This document shows, one piece after another, positions 17,913 to 26,928 of a stretch of DNA of 64,000 bases. Position 1 is the stretch's first letter; each line of letters begins with the position of its first letter. The position numbers and the translations under genes were made by a program. The notes under the pieces are model-generated. The model was not told the origin of the DNA. It did no database searches and saw only the letters and a list, made by a program, of their open reading frames with translations. Source of the DNA: an uncultured Dehalococcoidia bacterium (GTDB lineage Bacteria > Chloroflexota > Dehalococcoidia > Lucifugimonadales > UBA3495); assembly GCA_951812535.1 (NCBI GenBank), contig CATOSK010000011.1, positions 124,001 to 188,000 of the forward strand, in the 5' to 3' direction.

Positions 17913-20900
17913 ATGAAATTTGACAAGAAATTAGTGAGTCTACCGGTCGGGGTGGCGGTGATCGCCTTCCTGGCCCTGGCGGGGCTGCTGGGCGTCTTAG
18001 CCTTCAGCGCCGCCCTGCCCGCCGAGGCGCAGAACGTCATTACGCATTCCGGTACAGTCAAGGAGCACAGCACGGACGAGGTCCGCCTGGGCGCGCTCGA
18101 GCCGGACCGGACCCAGGTCTCGGACCGCTGGGAGTTGGTGACCGACGCCGGCGACCCGGCTGGCGACCCGGCCACCACTGATTATCGCCTATTCAAGATC
18201 GACCGGACGTCGGGCGTGTTGACCTTCAAGAGTCAGCCCGACTACGAGAATCCCATGGGGGCGGCCGCCACCTCTGCCAGCGACCTTGCAGCGAAGAATG
18301 TCTACAGGGTAAGGGCGAAATTCGGTGACGGCGAGAAGTATCTGGCTGTGAATGTAACGGTCACCGTCACAGGCATCGAGGAAGACGGGGCCATTACCCT
18401 GTCCAACCGGCAGCCACAGGCTGGGGTGGGACTTACGGCTACGCTGGAGGACCCTGACAAGGGCATCCGCTCCCCTGACTGGAAATGGCAGGTGGAGACC
18501 GGCGAAGGCACGGGTGTCTTTGAGTACATACCCAATGCGGTGAACAGGACCTACACACCGCAATCCGGGGACGTGGGGAAGTACCTGAAGGCCACTGCGA
18601 GTTATCAGGACGGGCATGACGTCGACGTAGCCGATGAATATGCAATGTCCAAATTCGTGGTGCGGGCCGCGCCCGGCTCGAACGTTCGTCCCATGTTCCG
18701 GGAGAATGACGAGGACACTGCTGACACGCCCGCCGCCGCCGGCATCCAGACCAGCAGGCGGATAGAGGAGAACTCCGCGCCTGGGATGAAGATCGGCCCG
18801 GCGGTGTACGCCACCGACAATGACCATCTGGGAGGAGTGCCGCGTGACGAGATTACCTATTCGTTGCGCGATCCCGCTAATGACACTCCTGTCGATGGCA
18901 ACGATGCTACGACAGATGATGACAGCGACCCCAATACTGACTCCGCTGGGGACGGCCAGTCGGCCCTGTTCAGCATCGACCAGGAGACCGGCCAGATAAC
19001 GACCAAGGCCCCGATTAATATGGAGTCCTTGGACCGTGATGGAACAGACAACGATTACACATACTCAGTCGTTGTCAGGGCCACGGACCCGTCCGGTGAG
19101 TACGGTGAGGCCACTCTGACCATCCACGTTCTTGAAGAGGACGAGACTCCGCAGCTAACCGGTCCGGCCGCGTTGACCTACTTCGAAAATCGCCCGGTTG
19201 CTACAACGGCTGGGGAAGAGCTTATTCTGCATAGAACCCCTTCCACCGACGTTAACGAAGCGGGGGACCGGGTTGCCTACATGGCAGCCGACAACGACCT
19301 GGACGACGACGCCACTGTGGCAGTTGGAGATATCCAGTGGGAGCTGACCGGCCCGGACGCCGGCAAGTTCTGCTTTGCAGACGGGACAACCATCACAACT
19401 TGTGCGTCCGGCACTTACACAAACTCGCAAACCTTGGAAAACGACGCAACCACTGCGATCGCAACCAGAACCGCTGCTGTGGCAACGTCACCGGTGCTCC
19501 GGTTCAGGAGCGCGCCCGACGTCGAGGCTCCTGGGGATGTCTCCGGGACAACGGGGGACGGCATAGCAGCAACAGCTGGGGACAACATCTACGAGATCAC
19601 GGTGCGCGCCTGGGACGCGGACTGGTTGATAGGGAGCAGGAACGTCACCATCCGTGTGGCCGGCACGGATGACGAAGGGAAGATCACCCTGTCGCATACA
19701 CAGCCGCAGCAAGGCGTGGTGATCACAGCCACCTTGAACGACCCGGACGGCGTATCAGGGGCGATTAGTTGGCAATGGTATACCGGTGCCGGCGCTGCTG
19801 ATGGCAGCGAAATCGCCGGCGCTACTAAGGCCACCTTCACCCCGACCGACCAAACCGGCACCCTGTCCGTCAAGGCGACTTACGAAGACAGAGGCAGCAC
19901 CGGCCAAGAACGAACGGCTATGGCGGATACCGCCAATGCTGTGCGGACCAATCCTATAACTGCTGATGATGGCGAAAATACGAATCCCACGTTCTACAAG
20001 GATGCCGCTACGGGCACAGACAACACTCTCGACGATGCCGAGCGCACAAAAGCGAACGAAACGTCGAGCTACACCAGGTACGTCTTGGAAGGCCAAATCA
20101 GGAACGTCAGGAATAAGGAAACCGCTGATCCCGGTGAAGACGACGGCGCGCGCGGTTATGTCGACAACGACGCAAATGACGCCGCGGCCGCAGTCAAAGT
20201 ATGGGACGGCTTCTACGCAGATGCGGCGGCCAAAACGGCTGGCACGCTCGCTGCCGACGGGACGGCTGGCAACGGGAGTTTGCAGTACGATCTGAGCGGG
20301 ACTGGCTCCGAGAATTTCGAGATAAACCAGAACCCCGGGGCCCCAGCTGATCCGGCTGGTCTGATCAAGGCGAAGAGACCGCTGGACTTCGAGACCGAGA
20401 GCACCTACACGCTCACCCTAACGGCCACCGACCCCCACGGCGCTTCAACAAGCGTTACCGTAACGATCAACGTTCTCGACCAGGCGGAGATAGAGGACGT
20501 GCCGGGGGATGAAAAACGGCTATGGGTCAATGAGGCCAATCAGGCCGATGATCCTGCGCCGATTGTCAAGGTGGACGACCTCGAAGCCAAAAATCCGCCC
20601 GACGTGAACTTGGGCGGACTGAAATGGTCCCTCTTGACGGTCAACGCTGCTGACGGTACACCCAGTGAACTTCCGTCTACCACTGATCACAACAGAGACA
20701 GCGTTCTCAGCGTGGACTGTCAGCCAGACTCGGACAATCAAGGCCTGTGCGACGATTTCCGGTTCTCCAATTTCAACACCGCCACTACCCAGCTCCTGTT
20801 CGCGATCGGGACCGGCGAGACGCACGATCCGCCCGATTTCGAGGACCCGAAAGACATTGCTGGGAGAGATGACACCACGGCGACAGTGGATGCATCTAGC

Positions 20901-22262
20901 CAAGCAGCCATGGACAACATCTACCAGGTGAGGGTGAGGGTTGCCTTCGCCACGCTGAGGTCGGCCGGTACCGACGATCACCCCAATCCGGCATCCGACG
21001 AAATGTCAGAACGGACCTATGTGGTGAGGGTGGTCGACGTGGACGAAGCCCCCAGCTTCGCCGGCGCCGACTCCGATCAGTCGATAGACGAGAACAGCGA
21101 CGACGATTCTATCGTCATAAACAGGGACCTCGGCGGGTCGGTGTCGGCAACGGACCCGGAGGACACCACCGATCCCCCCGACAAGAAGCTGACCTTCAGC
21201 CTCTCCCTGCCCGCTGACTACGCCGAAATGTTCGACATAGTCCCGTCCACCGGCGAGATCCTGACCCGGAGGAAGATTGACTATGAGGCCCTGGACCTGG
21301 TGGAACAGGGCACCCCAGGCGGGCAATACAAGACCATCACCGGTGTGACCGTTACGGCTGCCGACTCCGTCGCCAGGATGCGAACGCTGGGCACCGATGG
21401 CTACATGCCGATGATGGGCCTCTCGGATAGCCTATCGGCAACCCTGCCGGTGAGCATCAACGTCCGGGACCTGAACGAGACGCCGGTACAGGCGCCGCCC
21501 CTGGCCATATCCGGCGGCGAGGAAGTCTCCTACGCCGAGGACATGACGGACACGACCGTCGGCACCTACGAGGCTGTCGCGGCTGCAGGCACCGACGCGG
21601 CCATGACAGCGTGGACGCTGAGCGGCGCTGACGCGGACGACTTCATGGTCGACCCCGCCACCGGCGCGAGCACCGCGCTCAAGTTCGCCAGCGCCCCGGA
21701 CTTCGAGAGTCCGGCGGACGCCGACATGGACAACACCTACATGGTCACCCTGACCGCCACGGTTGGCAACGTCACGGACACCCACGATGTGGAGGTGATG
21801 GTCACCAACGCGGACGAGATGGGGACGGTAACCGTCACTCCCACGATGGCCGTGGCTAACACGCAGTTGACGGCCAGCCTGACTGACCCGGACGGCGGCG
21901 TAACCAACCTCAGCTGGGACTGGTGGATCGACGATGCCATGGATGGAGGATTCACCGAGCAGGTCGGCGGGATCTCTGCGACCTACACGCCCTCCACGGA
22001 TGACGTGGGCCGGTACCTCAAGGCCAGGGCCCAGTACGAAGACACCCAAGGCATGGAGAAGGTAGCCGCCTCGATGGCTATCGAGGTCATGTCCGCCGAC
22101 CCGAACCAGGCGCTGATCGACAGGTACGACACCAACGGGACCCCGGGGATTCAGAAGGACGAGGTCATAGCGGCCATCAACGAATACCTCTTTGGCACGG
22201 GAGCTGATATTCCCACCAAGGCCGACGTGATCACGCTCATCAACCTCTACCTGTTCAGTTAA
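17913..22262 (+). CDS. Large secreted cadherin-like protein with dockerin/EF-hand-like C-terminus
   Basis: 1449 residues, exported. N-terminal basic region, then VAVIAFLALAGLLGVLAFSAALPAEAQ, a signal peptide or anchor ending near residue 40. The body is a chain of cadherin-like units (SYTLTLTATDPHGAS with VTVTINVLD; repeated RPLDFETEST-type hinges) mixed with Ig-like units (LTATLEDPDKGIRSPDWKW, and LTASLTDPDGGVTNLSWDWW) rich in Asp and Thr. The last 52 residues differ: DRYDTNGTPGIQKDEVIAAI then YLFG and KADVITLINLYLFS, two short helix-rich repeats with a DxDxNG-like loop, resembling a dockerin or EF-hand pair. The ATG at 17913 follows AGAGAGGAACG. It ends at a 12-bp hairpin. Probably a cell-surface or released adhesin; partner unknown. 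Confidence 0.8.
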   Translation: MKFDKKLVSLPVGVAVIAFLALAGLLGVLAFSAALPAEAQNVITHSGTVKEHSTDEVRLGALEPDRTQVSDRWELVTDAGDPAGDPATTDYRLFKIDRTSGVLTFKSQPDYENPMGAAATSASDLAAKNVYRVRAKFGDGEKYLAVNVTVTVTGIEEDGAITLSNRQPQAGVGLTATLEDPDKGIRSPDWKWQVETGEGTGVFEYIPNAVNRTYTPQSGDVGKYLKATASYQDGHDVDVADEYAMSKFVVRAAPGSNVRPMFRENDEDTADTPAAAGIQTSRRIEENSAPGMKIGPAVYATDNDHLGGVPRDEITYSLRDPANDTPVDGNDATTDDDSDPNTDSAGDGQSALFSIDQETGQITTKAPINMESLDRDGTDNDYTYSVVVRATDPSGEYGEATLTIHVLEEDETPQLTGPAALTYFENRPVATTAGEELILHRTPSTDVNEAGDRVAYMAADNDLDDDATVAVGDIQWELTGPDAGKFCFADGTTITTCASGTYTNSQTLENDATTAIATRTAAVATSPVLRFRSAPDVEAPGDVSGTTGDGIAATAGDNIYEITVRAWDADWLIGSRNVTIRVAGTDDEGKITLSHTQPQQGVVITATLNDPDGVSGAISWQWYTGAGAADGSEIAGATKATFTPTDQTGTLSVKATYEDRGSTGQERTAMADTANAVRTNPITADDGENTNPTFYKDAATGTDNTLDDAERTKANETSSYTRYVLEGQIRNVRNKETADPGEDDGARGYVDNDANDAAAAVKVWDGFYADAAAKTAGTLAADGTAGNGSLQYDLSGTGSENFEINQNPGAPADPAGLIKAKRPLDFETESTYTLTLTATDPHGASTSVTVTINVLDQAEIEDVPGDEKRLWVNEANQADDPAPIVKVDDLEAKNPPDVNLGGLKWSLLTVNAADGTPSELPSTTDHNRDSVLSVDCQPDSDNQGLCDDFRFSNFNTATTQLLFAIGTGETHDPPDFEDPKDIAGRDDTTATVDASSQAAMDNIYQVRVRVAFATLRSAGTDDHPNPASDEMSERTYVVRVVDVDEAPSFAGADSDQSIDENSDDDSIVINRDLGGSVSATDPEDTTDPPDKKLTFSLSLPADYAEMFDIVPSTGEILTRRKIDYEALDLVEQGTPGGQYKTITGVTVTAADSVARMRTLGTDGYMPMMGLSDSLSATLPVSINVRDLNETPVQAPPLAISGGEEVSYAEDMTDTTVGTYEAVAAAGTDAAMTAWTLSGADADDFMVDPATGASTALKFASAPDFESPADADMDNTYMVTLTATVGNVTDTHDVEVMVTNADEMGTVTVTPTMAVANTQLTASLTDPDGGVTNLSWDWWIDDAMDGGFTEQVGGISATYTPSTDDVGRYLKARAQYEDTQGMEKVAASMAIEVMSADPNQALIDRYDTNGTPGIQKDEVIAAINEYLFGTGADIPTKADVITLINLYLFS

Positions 22263-22330
22263 ACAAAGAGAAACCTGAGGGAACTGCATTTCATTGCAAG
22301 GAGTTGGGTATGTAACTTTCGGGAGTTCCA

Positions 22331-22361
22331 GTCCGGGCCGGACAAGGCATCCGGCCCGGAC
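22331..22361 (+). terminator. 12-bp G+C-rich hairpin
   Basis: Arms 22331-22342 and 22350-22361 (GTCCGGGCCGGA and its complement) with a 7-base loop, 68 bases after the stop of the second surface gene and 40 before the start of the third. No U tract follows, so its strength as an intrinsic terminator is uncertain. Confidence 0.6.
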
Positions 22362-22400
22362 CATCCGGCACACAGTCCTACCTTATGAGAGGTTTGCAAT

Positions 22401-25115
22401 ATGACTAACCAATTGAAAATGATGGTCGGAGTGGCGGTCTTCGCCGCGCTGGCCCTTGCGGGGACGCTGGGGGCCTTCGTCTTCAGCACGGCCCAGCCGG
22501 TGGCCGCGAGTGGGCACAGCGCCACCAGGAGCTTTTCCCCGACTACGGTTGCCCCCGAAGGCAACGTAACCGTGAGCGTCGCCCTCCAGAACATCGGTCA
22601 AGCCGGCGGCCTCACGGAGACGATCCCCTCCGGCTTCACCTACCTGTCCACAACCCATTCTTCTGACCAGGTTACGGTGACTGGTCAAACTGTGAGGTTC
22701 ACCATATTCGGCGAATCCTCCGTAACCTACGTTGTCCAAGCCGACGCAGGCTCAGACGGCCAGTACGACTTCACTGGCACGGTGTCGGATTTTGACAAGC
22801 ATTCCCTGACCGTCATGGGCGCCACCATGGTCACCGTCAGCGCTGACGGCGGCAACGGCGGCAACGGCGGCACCACGCCGATGTACGGCTCGGTGCGCGC
22901 GCTGCCCACGGACCCGGGCGCGGCGACCCAGATCACGGTCAAGTTCCCGATCGCTTCAGGGGGCCTGGACATTGACGAGTCCATCGTCATCGAGGTCGGC
23001 GACGACCTGGGCGTTCCCTCCTCCATCGCGGCCGGCAACGTTTCCATCGCCGACAGCACCAACACGGCTTCCCCCCGGTCCGTAGTCGTCGAGTCGGACG
23101 ACGTGGCCGAGCGGTTCAAGATCACCCTGTTCATCGGCGACATGTCCGATGTTGACGGCGCGCAGCGCCTGGGTGGCGGCAACATAACCGTCACATTCCG
23201 CCAGGAAGCGGGCGTCACCAACCGCACCGAGGGCGGCGACGACGACTGGTTCGCTTACACCAGCAGAGTCACCTTCGATGAGGACACGCACCAGATAACC
23301 GACGTCTACGTCGTTCCCCGGTTGGTGGAACTCAGCTCCTACGAAGACGCCCGCGGTGAGGACGTCACCGTGGTGGGCAAGGGCTTCAAGAACAGCACCA
23401 CCGTCCGGTTCTGGCGCGATGCCAACATGAACGGGGCGATAGACCCCGCCGAGGTCACCCTGTGCTCTGCCACCGCCAGCGGCGACGACATAGCCGAGTG
23501 CACCTTCACCGTGTCCAACCCGCCTTTCATGGGCGGCACCTATGGCAACTACATCAACGCCATTGACGGGCGCAACCAGAAGGCTACCGCGGCTCTGCCG
23601 AACTTCAACCTGGAGCCCTCCATGGCCGCCTCCCCCGAGCAGGGCAGCCCGGGAGACAACGTCAACATCCAGTTGTACGACTTCACCCAGGGCGACATGG
23701 TTTCCAAGATTGACTTCGGCCGCAACTTCGTAGTCTGCGACAGCGCTGCCGCCTGCAACTTCGGCGTAGTCGGGGATGACGGCGGGCTGAGCTTCAGCTT
23801 CGAGATTCCCAATGGCATCACTCCTGGCATCCAGCAGATGAGGGTCTTTGCGGGCCCGGCCGGCGATGGTGAAGCCAGGGACGTCGACACCAACTTCACG
23901 GTGGGACTGGGCGGCTTGCAGGCGTCCAGCACGGACGTGCTGCCCAACCAGCGGATCTCCATCAACGGCTCCGGCTTCACCACCAGCCGGGGACAGGCAT
24001 CGGCCTACATCGGCCGTTCCGCCGACATACCCAACGACAGCGCCTGCCCGGCCAGCTATGGCGGCGCGGTCCTCCTGGGCGGCACCCAGATTGCCTGGGA
24101 CCGGGTCAACGGCGGCGACGCCATCGAGGTCACCAGCGGCGGCACGTGGGCCGCATCCCTTGACCTGCCGGTGAACTCCCTGACCACCACCGCCTCCACC
24201 CGCGAGCTGAAGATCGTGGACTGCATGGCGGGCGTGGCCACCATGGACCTGACCTTCCCGGACCGGGAAGTCAGCATGAGTCCCGAACGGGGCCGGGTTG
24301 GCTCCGAGGTCATCATCACCGGCAAGAACTTCCCGGCGGCCAACGACGACAGCAACAGCGACGTCGAGATCACCGTGGTGTACGACGCCGGCGCCGGCGA
24401 GACGGACGACGATGACGTGGATCCCGACGGCCTGGGCAGCTGGACCGTCATTCTCGAGGTTCCCGAGGACGCCAGCATCCCGTCCAACAACACCGTCACG
24501 GTGCAGTTCATGGACGACAACGGCGCGACCGTCACCGAGACCCGCACCCACCGGGTTCCCCAGGGCACGGTCTCCTTTGGCGCGGCCAGCGGAGCTGAGG
24601 GCAGCCTGCTGTCCATCACCGCCGAGGGCTTCGCCCGCTACACCAGCGTCGACGAGGTCATGTTCGGCGACCGGGACATCACTCCCTCACCCAAGCCCAG
24701 CACCAACACCACCGGCGACGTTGATTTCGATGTCCGCATCCCCGGCTCCGACCCTGGCATCTACATCATCAAGGTTGAGGTCGCTGACGTATCTGCCACC
24801 CAGACCTTCACGGTGGTGTCCGGCAGCGGCGTGGTGGACGGCTCGGTCGAGTCCATCCTGGCCAACGTGATGAGCGAGGACGCCCTGGACCGGGTGTTCA
24901 AGTTCAACAACGAGACCAAGGAATGGCAGTGGCACATCAACGACCCTGCATTCAGCAGCACCAATAACCTGGGCGGCTTGTCCTCCGGCGACCTGGTCTG
25001 GATCAAGGTCGCCAAGTCCGTCACTGCCGACGTCCTCGGCACGTCGGTCACCCTCTCCTGCATCAACGAAGGCATGGAGAACGAGGACTGCTGGAACCAG
25101 ATATCCATCCCCTAG
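22401..25115 (+). CDS. Secreted surface protein with repeated IPT/TIG-type beta domains
   Basis: 904 residues. Signal peptide about 1-36 (MVGVAVFAALALAGTLGAFVF ending AQPVAAS). Residues about 40-150 look like a DUF11/PKD-type adhesion unit (VAPEGNVTVSVALQNIG). Several IPT/TIG-like Ig folds follow, marked by the recurrent GSPGDNVNIQLYDF, VLPNQRISINGSGF, RGRVGSEVIITGKNFPA and AEGSLLSITAEGFARYTS patterns. The last 90 residues (from VDGSVESILANVM) form a separate domain with EWQWHINDPAF and LSSGDLVWIKV, similar in style to C-terminal units of bacterial surface-layer-type proteins. The ATG at 22401 follows GAGAGGTTTGCAAT. No membrane anchor at the C-terminus. Third gene of the surface locus; likely envelope or S-layer-like, by composition and context only. 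Confidence 0.75.
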   Translation: MTNQLKMMVGVAVFAALALAGTLGAFVFSTAQPVAASGHSATRSFSPTTVAPEGNVTVSVALQNIGQAGGLTETIPSGFTYLSTTHSSDQVTVTGQTVRFTIFGESSVTYVVQADAGSDGQYDFTGTVSDFDKHSLTVMGATMVTVSADGGNGGNGGTTPMYGSVRALPTDPGAATQITVKFPIASGGLDIDESIVIEVGDDLGVPSSIAAGNVSIADSTNTASPRSVVVESDDVAERFKITLFIGDMSDVDGAQRLGGGNITVTFRQEAGVTNRTEGGDDDWFAYTSRVTFDEDTHQITDVYVVPRLVELSSYEDARGEDVTVVGKGFKNSTTVRFWRDANMNGAIDPAEVTLCSATASGDDIAECTFTVSNPPFMGGTYGNYINAIDGRNQKATAALPNFNLEPSMAASPEQGSPGDNVNIQLYDFTQGDMVSKIDFGRNFVVCDSAAACNFGVVGDDGGLSFSFEIPNGITPGIQQMRVFAGPAGDGEARDVDTNFTVGLGGLQASSTDVLPNQRISINGSGFTTSRGQASAYIGRSADIPNDSACPASYGGAVLLGGTQIAWDRVNGGDAIEVTSGGTWAASLDLPVNSLTTTASTRELKIVDCMAGVATMDLTFPDREVSMSPERGRVGSEVIITGKNFPAANDDSNSDVEITVVYDAGAGETDDDDVDPDGLGSWTVILEVPEDASIPSNNTVTVQFMDDNGATVTETRTHRVPQGTVSFGAASGAEGSLLSITAEGFARYTSVDEVMFGDRDITPSPKPSTNTTGDVDFDVRIPGSDPGIYIIKVEVADVSATQTFTVVSGSGVVDGSVESILANVMSEDALDRVFKFNNETKEWQWHINDPAFSSTNNLGGLSSGDLVWIKVAKSVTADVLGTSVTLSCINEGMENEDCWNQISIP

Positions 25116-25137
25116 CAAGGGGCTAACGGGCATACCC

Positions 25138-25161
25138 GCGGGGGAGCCGAGGCTCCCCCGC
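25138..25161 (+). terminator. Terminator-like hairpin after the IPT/TIG gene
   Basis: GCGGGGGAGC at 25138-25147 pairs with GCTCCCCCGC at 25152-25161 around CGAG, 22 bases after the stop codon. Followed by CACCC rather than T residues. Confidence 0.6.
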
Positions 25162-25230
25162 ACCCAGGCAACCCAACCGAAGCAACCAAAACTCAGACCG
25201 GATTCCCGCTCCCCCCGTCATTCCCGTGGA

Positions 25231-25300
25231 GGAGCCGCCCAGCGCTCTTGGATAAGTTGCCTACGTAGGGCGCGAAAGCGGCGACCCTTCAAGCAAAGGA
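25231..25300. repeat. Dispersed intergenic repeat, copy 1
   Basis: Contains GGAGCCGCCCAGCGCTCTTG, then GATAAGTTGC, then GGGCGCGAAAGCGGCGACCC. It is nearly the same as the copy at 25377-25440 and as the two halves flanking the element at 31858-32016. The GCGC-GAAA-GCG core could fold as a short hairpin with a GNRA loop. Confidence 0.75.
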
Positions 25301-25376
25301 ATCCAGACCCCGGTGAAACGGGGCAGGCAAGACGGTAACTGGAGGCAGGAACCAATCAGCCAGCGCAAGCTGGACA

Positions 25377-25445
25377 GGAGCCGCCCAGCGCCCTTGGACA
25401 AGTTACATATATAGGGCGCGAAAGCGGCGACCCTTCAATCAAAGA
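25377..25445. repeat. Dispersed intergenic repeat, copy 2, upstream of the collagen-like gene
   Basis: The same 65-70-base block as at 25231 (GGAGCCGCCCAGCGCCCTTG, then GACAAGTTAC, then AGGGCGCGAAAGCGGCGACC), ending about 70 bases before the collagen-like gene start. The 25116-25515 gap is therefore a terminator, two repeat copies and a short leader, with no gene. Confidence 0.75.
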
Positions 25446-25515
25446 AACCGAAACCCCCGTCCCGGCGTAATAACAGGCGAAACCCAGGACCGCCGGGACC
25501 CCCAAAGGAGAATGT

Positions 25516-26205
25516 ATGAGCAAAATAAAGTTCTTGGCCGTGCTCTCGGCGCTGGCCCTGCTGCTCACCCTCCCCGCCGTGGCCTACGGACAGGGGACGG
25601 GCATTCCTCCCCACGTCTTCACCGGCAAGGCCATGGTCGACGGGCAGACGGCCCCGGACGGCACCATGGTCACCGCGATGATTGGGGAGGACAAGAAGGG
25701 TAGCACCTCCGTCATGGACGGCAAGTACGCCTTGGCGGTGAAGGCCGGTGACGGCACCGAGGTCAGCTTCATGGTCGGCGACGCAATGGTGATGGAAACG
25801 GGCGAGTGGATGATGGGCGGAGCGTCCATGATGGACCTCATGGCCGGCGAAGGCATGATGATGGGCGGCGGCATGGTGGGCGGTGAAGGCCCTCCGGGTC
25901 CCGCCGGAGCCCGCGGTCCTGCCGGGCCTCGGGGTCCTGCCGGCGCTGCCGGCGCTGCCGGCTCCAACGGCTCTGACGGAGCGGCTGGTTCTGCCGGTCC
26001 CCAGGGCCCTGCCGGTCCCCAGGGCGCCGCTGGTCCCGCCGGTCAGGCGGGCGCTCCCGGCGAACCCGGACAGGCCGGTGCCGTCGGAGCGACGGGTCCC
26101 ATGGGCCCCGCTGGCAGCAGCACCTTGGGCATCATCGCCCTGGTAATATCCATCGTAGCCCTGGCCGGAGCGGCTGGCATCTGGTACCTCAGCCGCCAGT
26201 CCTAA
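25516..26205 (+). CDS. Collagen-like membrane protein (26 Gly-X-Y triplets)
   Basis: 229 residues. Signal peptide about 1-25 ([20 protein letters not shown]). Residues 30-100 form a small beta domain ([42 protein letters not shown]), like a carboxypeptidase-regulatory or Ig-type head. A Met/Gly-rich hinge (about 99-124) leads to an uninterrupted collagen tract at 125-202 with Pro at X and Ala/Gln/Arg at Y, and a C-terminal hydrophobic segment (about 204-225, [20 protein letters not shown]) with a short tail SRQS. The likely fold is a trimeric collagen rod anchored in the membrane by its C-terminus, with the head nearer the N-terminus. The ATG at 25516 follows AAAGGAG. It closes the surface locus and has its own strong terminator. 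Confidence 0.85.
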   Translation: MSKIKFLAVLSALALLLTLPAVAYGQGTGIPPHVFTGKAMVDGQTAPDGTMVTAMIGEDKKGSTSVMDGKYALAVKAGDGTEVSFMVGDAMVMETGEWMMGGASMMDLMAGEGMMMGGGMVGGEGPPGPAGARGPAGPRGPAGAAGAAGSNGSDGAAGSAGPQGPAGPQGAAGPAGQAGAPGEPGQAGAVGATGPMGPAGSSTLGIIALVISIVALAGAAGIWYLSRQS

Positions 26206-26246
26206 CCTAAGCCTGGATCGCGCCCTCGGCGCGCAATTGGCTGGCA

Positions 26247-26281
26247 AGTGGAGGCACCCGAGTGGTGCCTCCACTCTTTTT
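26247..26281 (+). terminator. Classic rho-independent terminator of the collagen-like gene
   Basis: A perfect 12-bp stem (26247-26258 with 26264-26275, AGTGGAGGCACC and its complement), a 5-base loop, then CTTTTT. It lies 42 bases after the stop at 26205. The best intrinsic terminator in the window. Confidence 0.9.
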
Positions 26282-26310
26282 GCCCCCTCCCGTCGTTCCT
26301 GCGACAACCC

Positions 26311-26844
26311 CGCGCGACAGCCGCCGACGTTGAGACAAGCCTGCCCCCGCGCAGGCGGGGGTTACCTTGCGCCTGCGGTGGAGTCGCAAAACCCGACCCC
26401 GCGCGACAGCCGCCGGCGTTGAGACAAGCCTGCCCCCGCGCAGGCGGGGGTTACCTTTCGCCTGCGGTGGAGTCGCAAAACCCGACCCCGCGCGACAGCC
26501 GCCGGCGTTGAGACAAGCCTGCCCCCGCGCAGGCGGGGGTTACCTTTCGCCTGCGGTGGAGTCGCAAAACCCGACCCCGCGCGACAGCCGCCGGCGTTGA
26601 GACAAGCCTGCCCCCGCGCAGGCGGGGGTTACCTTTCGCCTGCGGTGGAGTCGCAAAACCCGACCCCGCGCGACAGCCGCCGGCGTTGAGACAAGCCTGC
26701 CCCCGCGCAGGCGGGGGTTACCTTTCGCCTGCGGTGGAGTCGCAAAACCCGACCCCGCGCGACAGCCGCCGGCGTTGAGACAAGCCTGCCCCCGCGCAGG
26801 CGGGGGTTACCTTGCGCCTGCGGTGGAGTCGCAAACCCGGACCC
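26311..26844. repeat. Tandem array: six copies of an 89-bp unit with internal hairpin
   Basis: Units start at 26311, 26400, 26489, 26578, 26667 and 26756, each beginning CGCGCGACAGCCGCCGRCGT. Each has an internal palindrome CCCCCGCGCAGGCGGGGG and ends GGTGGAGTCGCAAAACCCGA. The inner copies are almost identical; the first and last carry the few differences (GACGTT in the first, TTGCGC in both the first and last). A single diverged copy of the same segment sits inside the element at 30589-30767. The array occupies most of the 26206-26928 gap; I see no gene there, and since 89 is not a multiple of three the open frames running through it are artefacts. Confidence 0.92.
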
Positions 26845-26928
26845 CGCTCAACCTCGCTCGGATGGACTGGACGGATTGACTTCCGTTCCTTCGAACATGC
26901 CCTTTCCTCCTCTCGGGCCCGCCGCTCT

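Noticed and set aside
22956-24551. A 531-residue open frame on the minus strand
   Set aside because: Shadow of the IPT/TIG surface gene; composed of Gly/Val/Ala runs typical of reverse frames in this G+C range.
26311-26844. Possible CRISPR array
   Set aside because: The repeated unit is 89 bp with no unique spacers; all copies abut and no cas gene is near. It is a tandem repeat.
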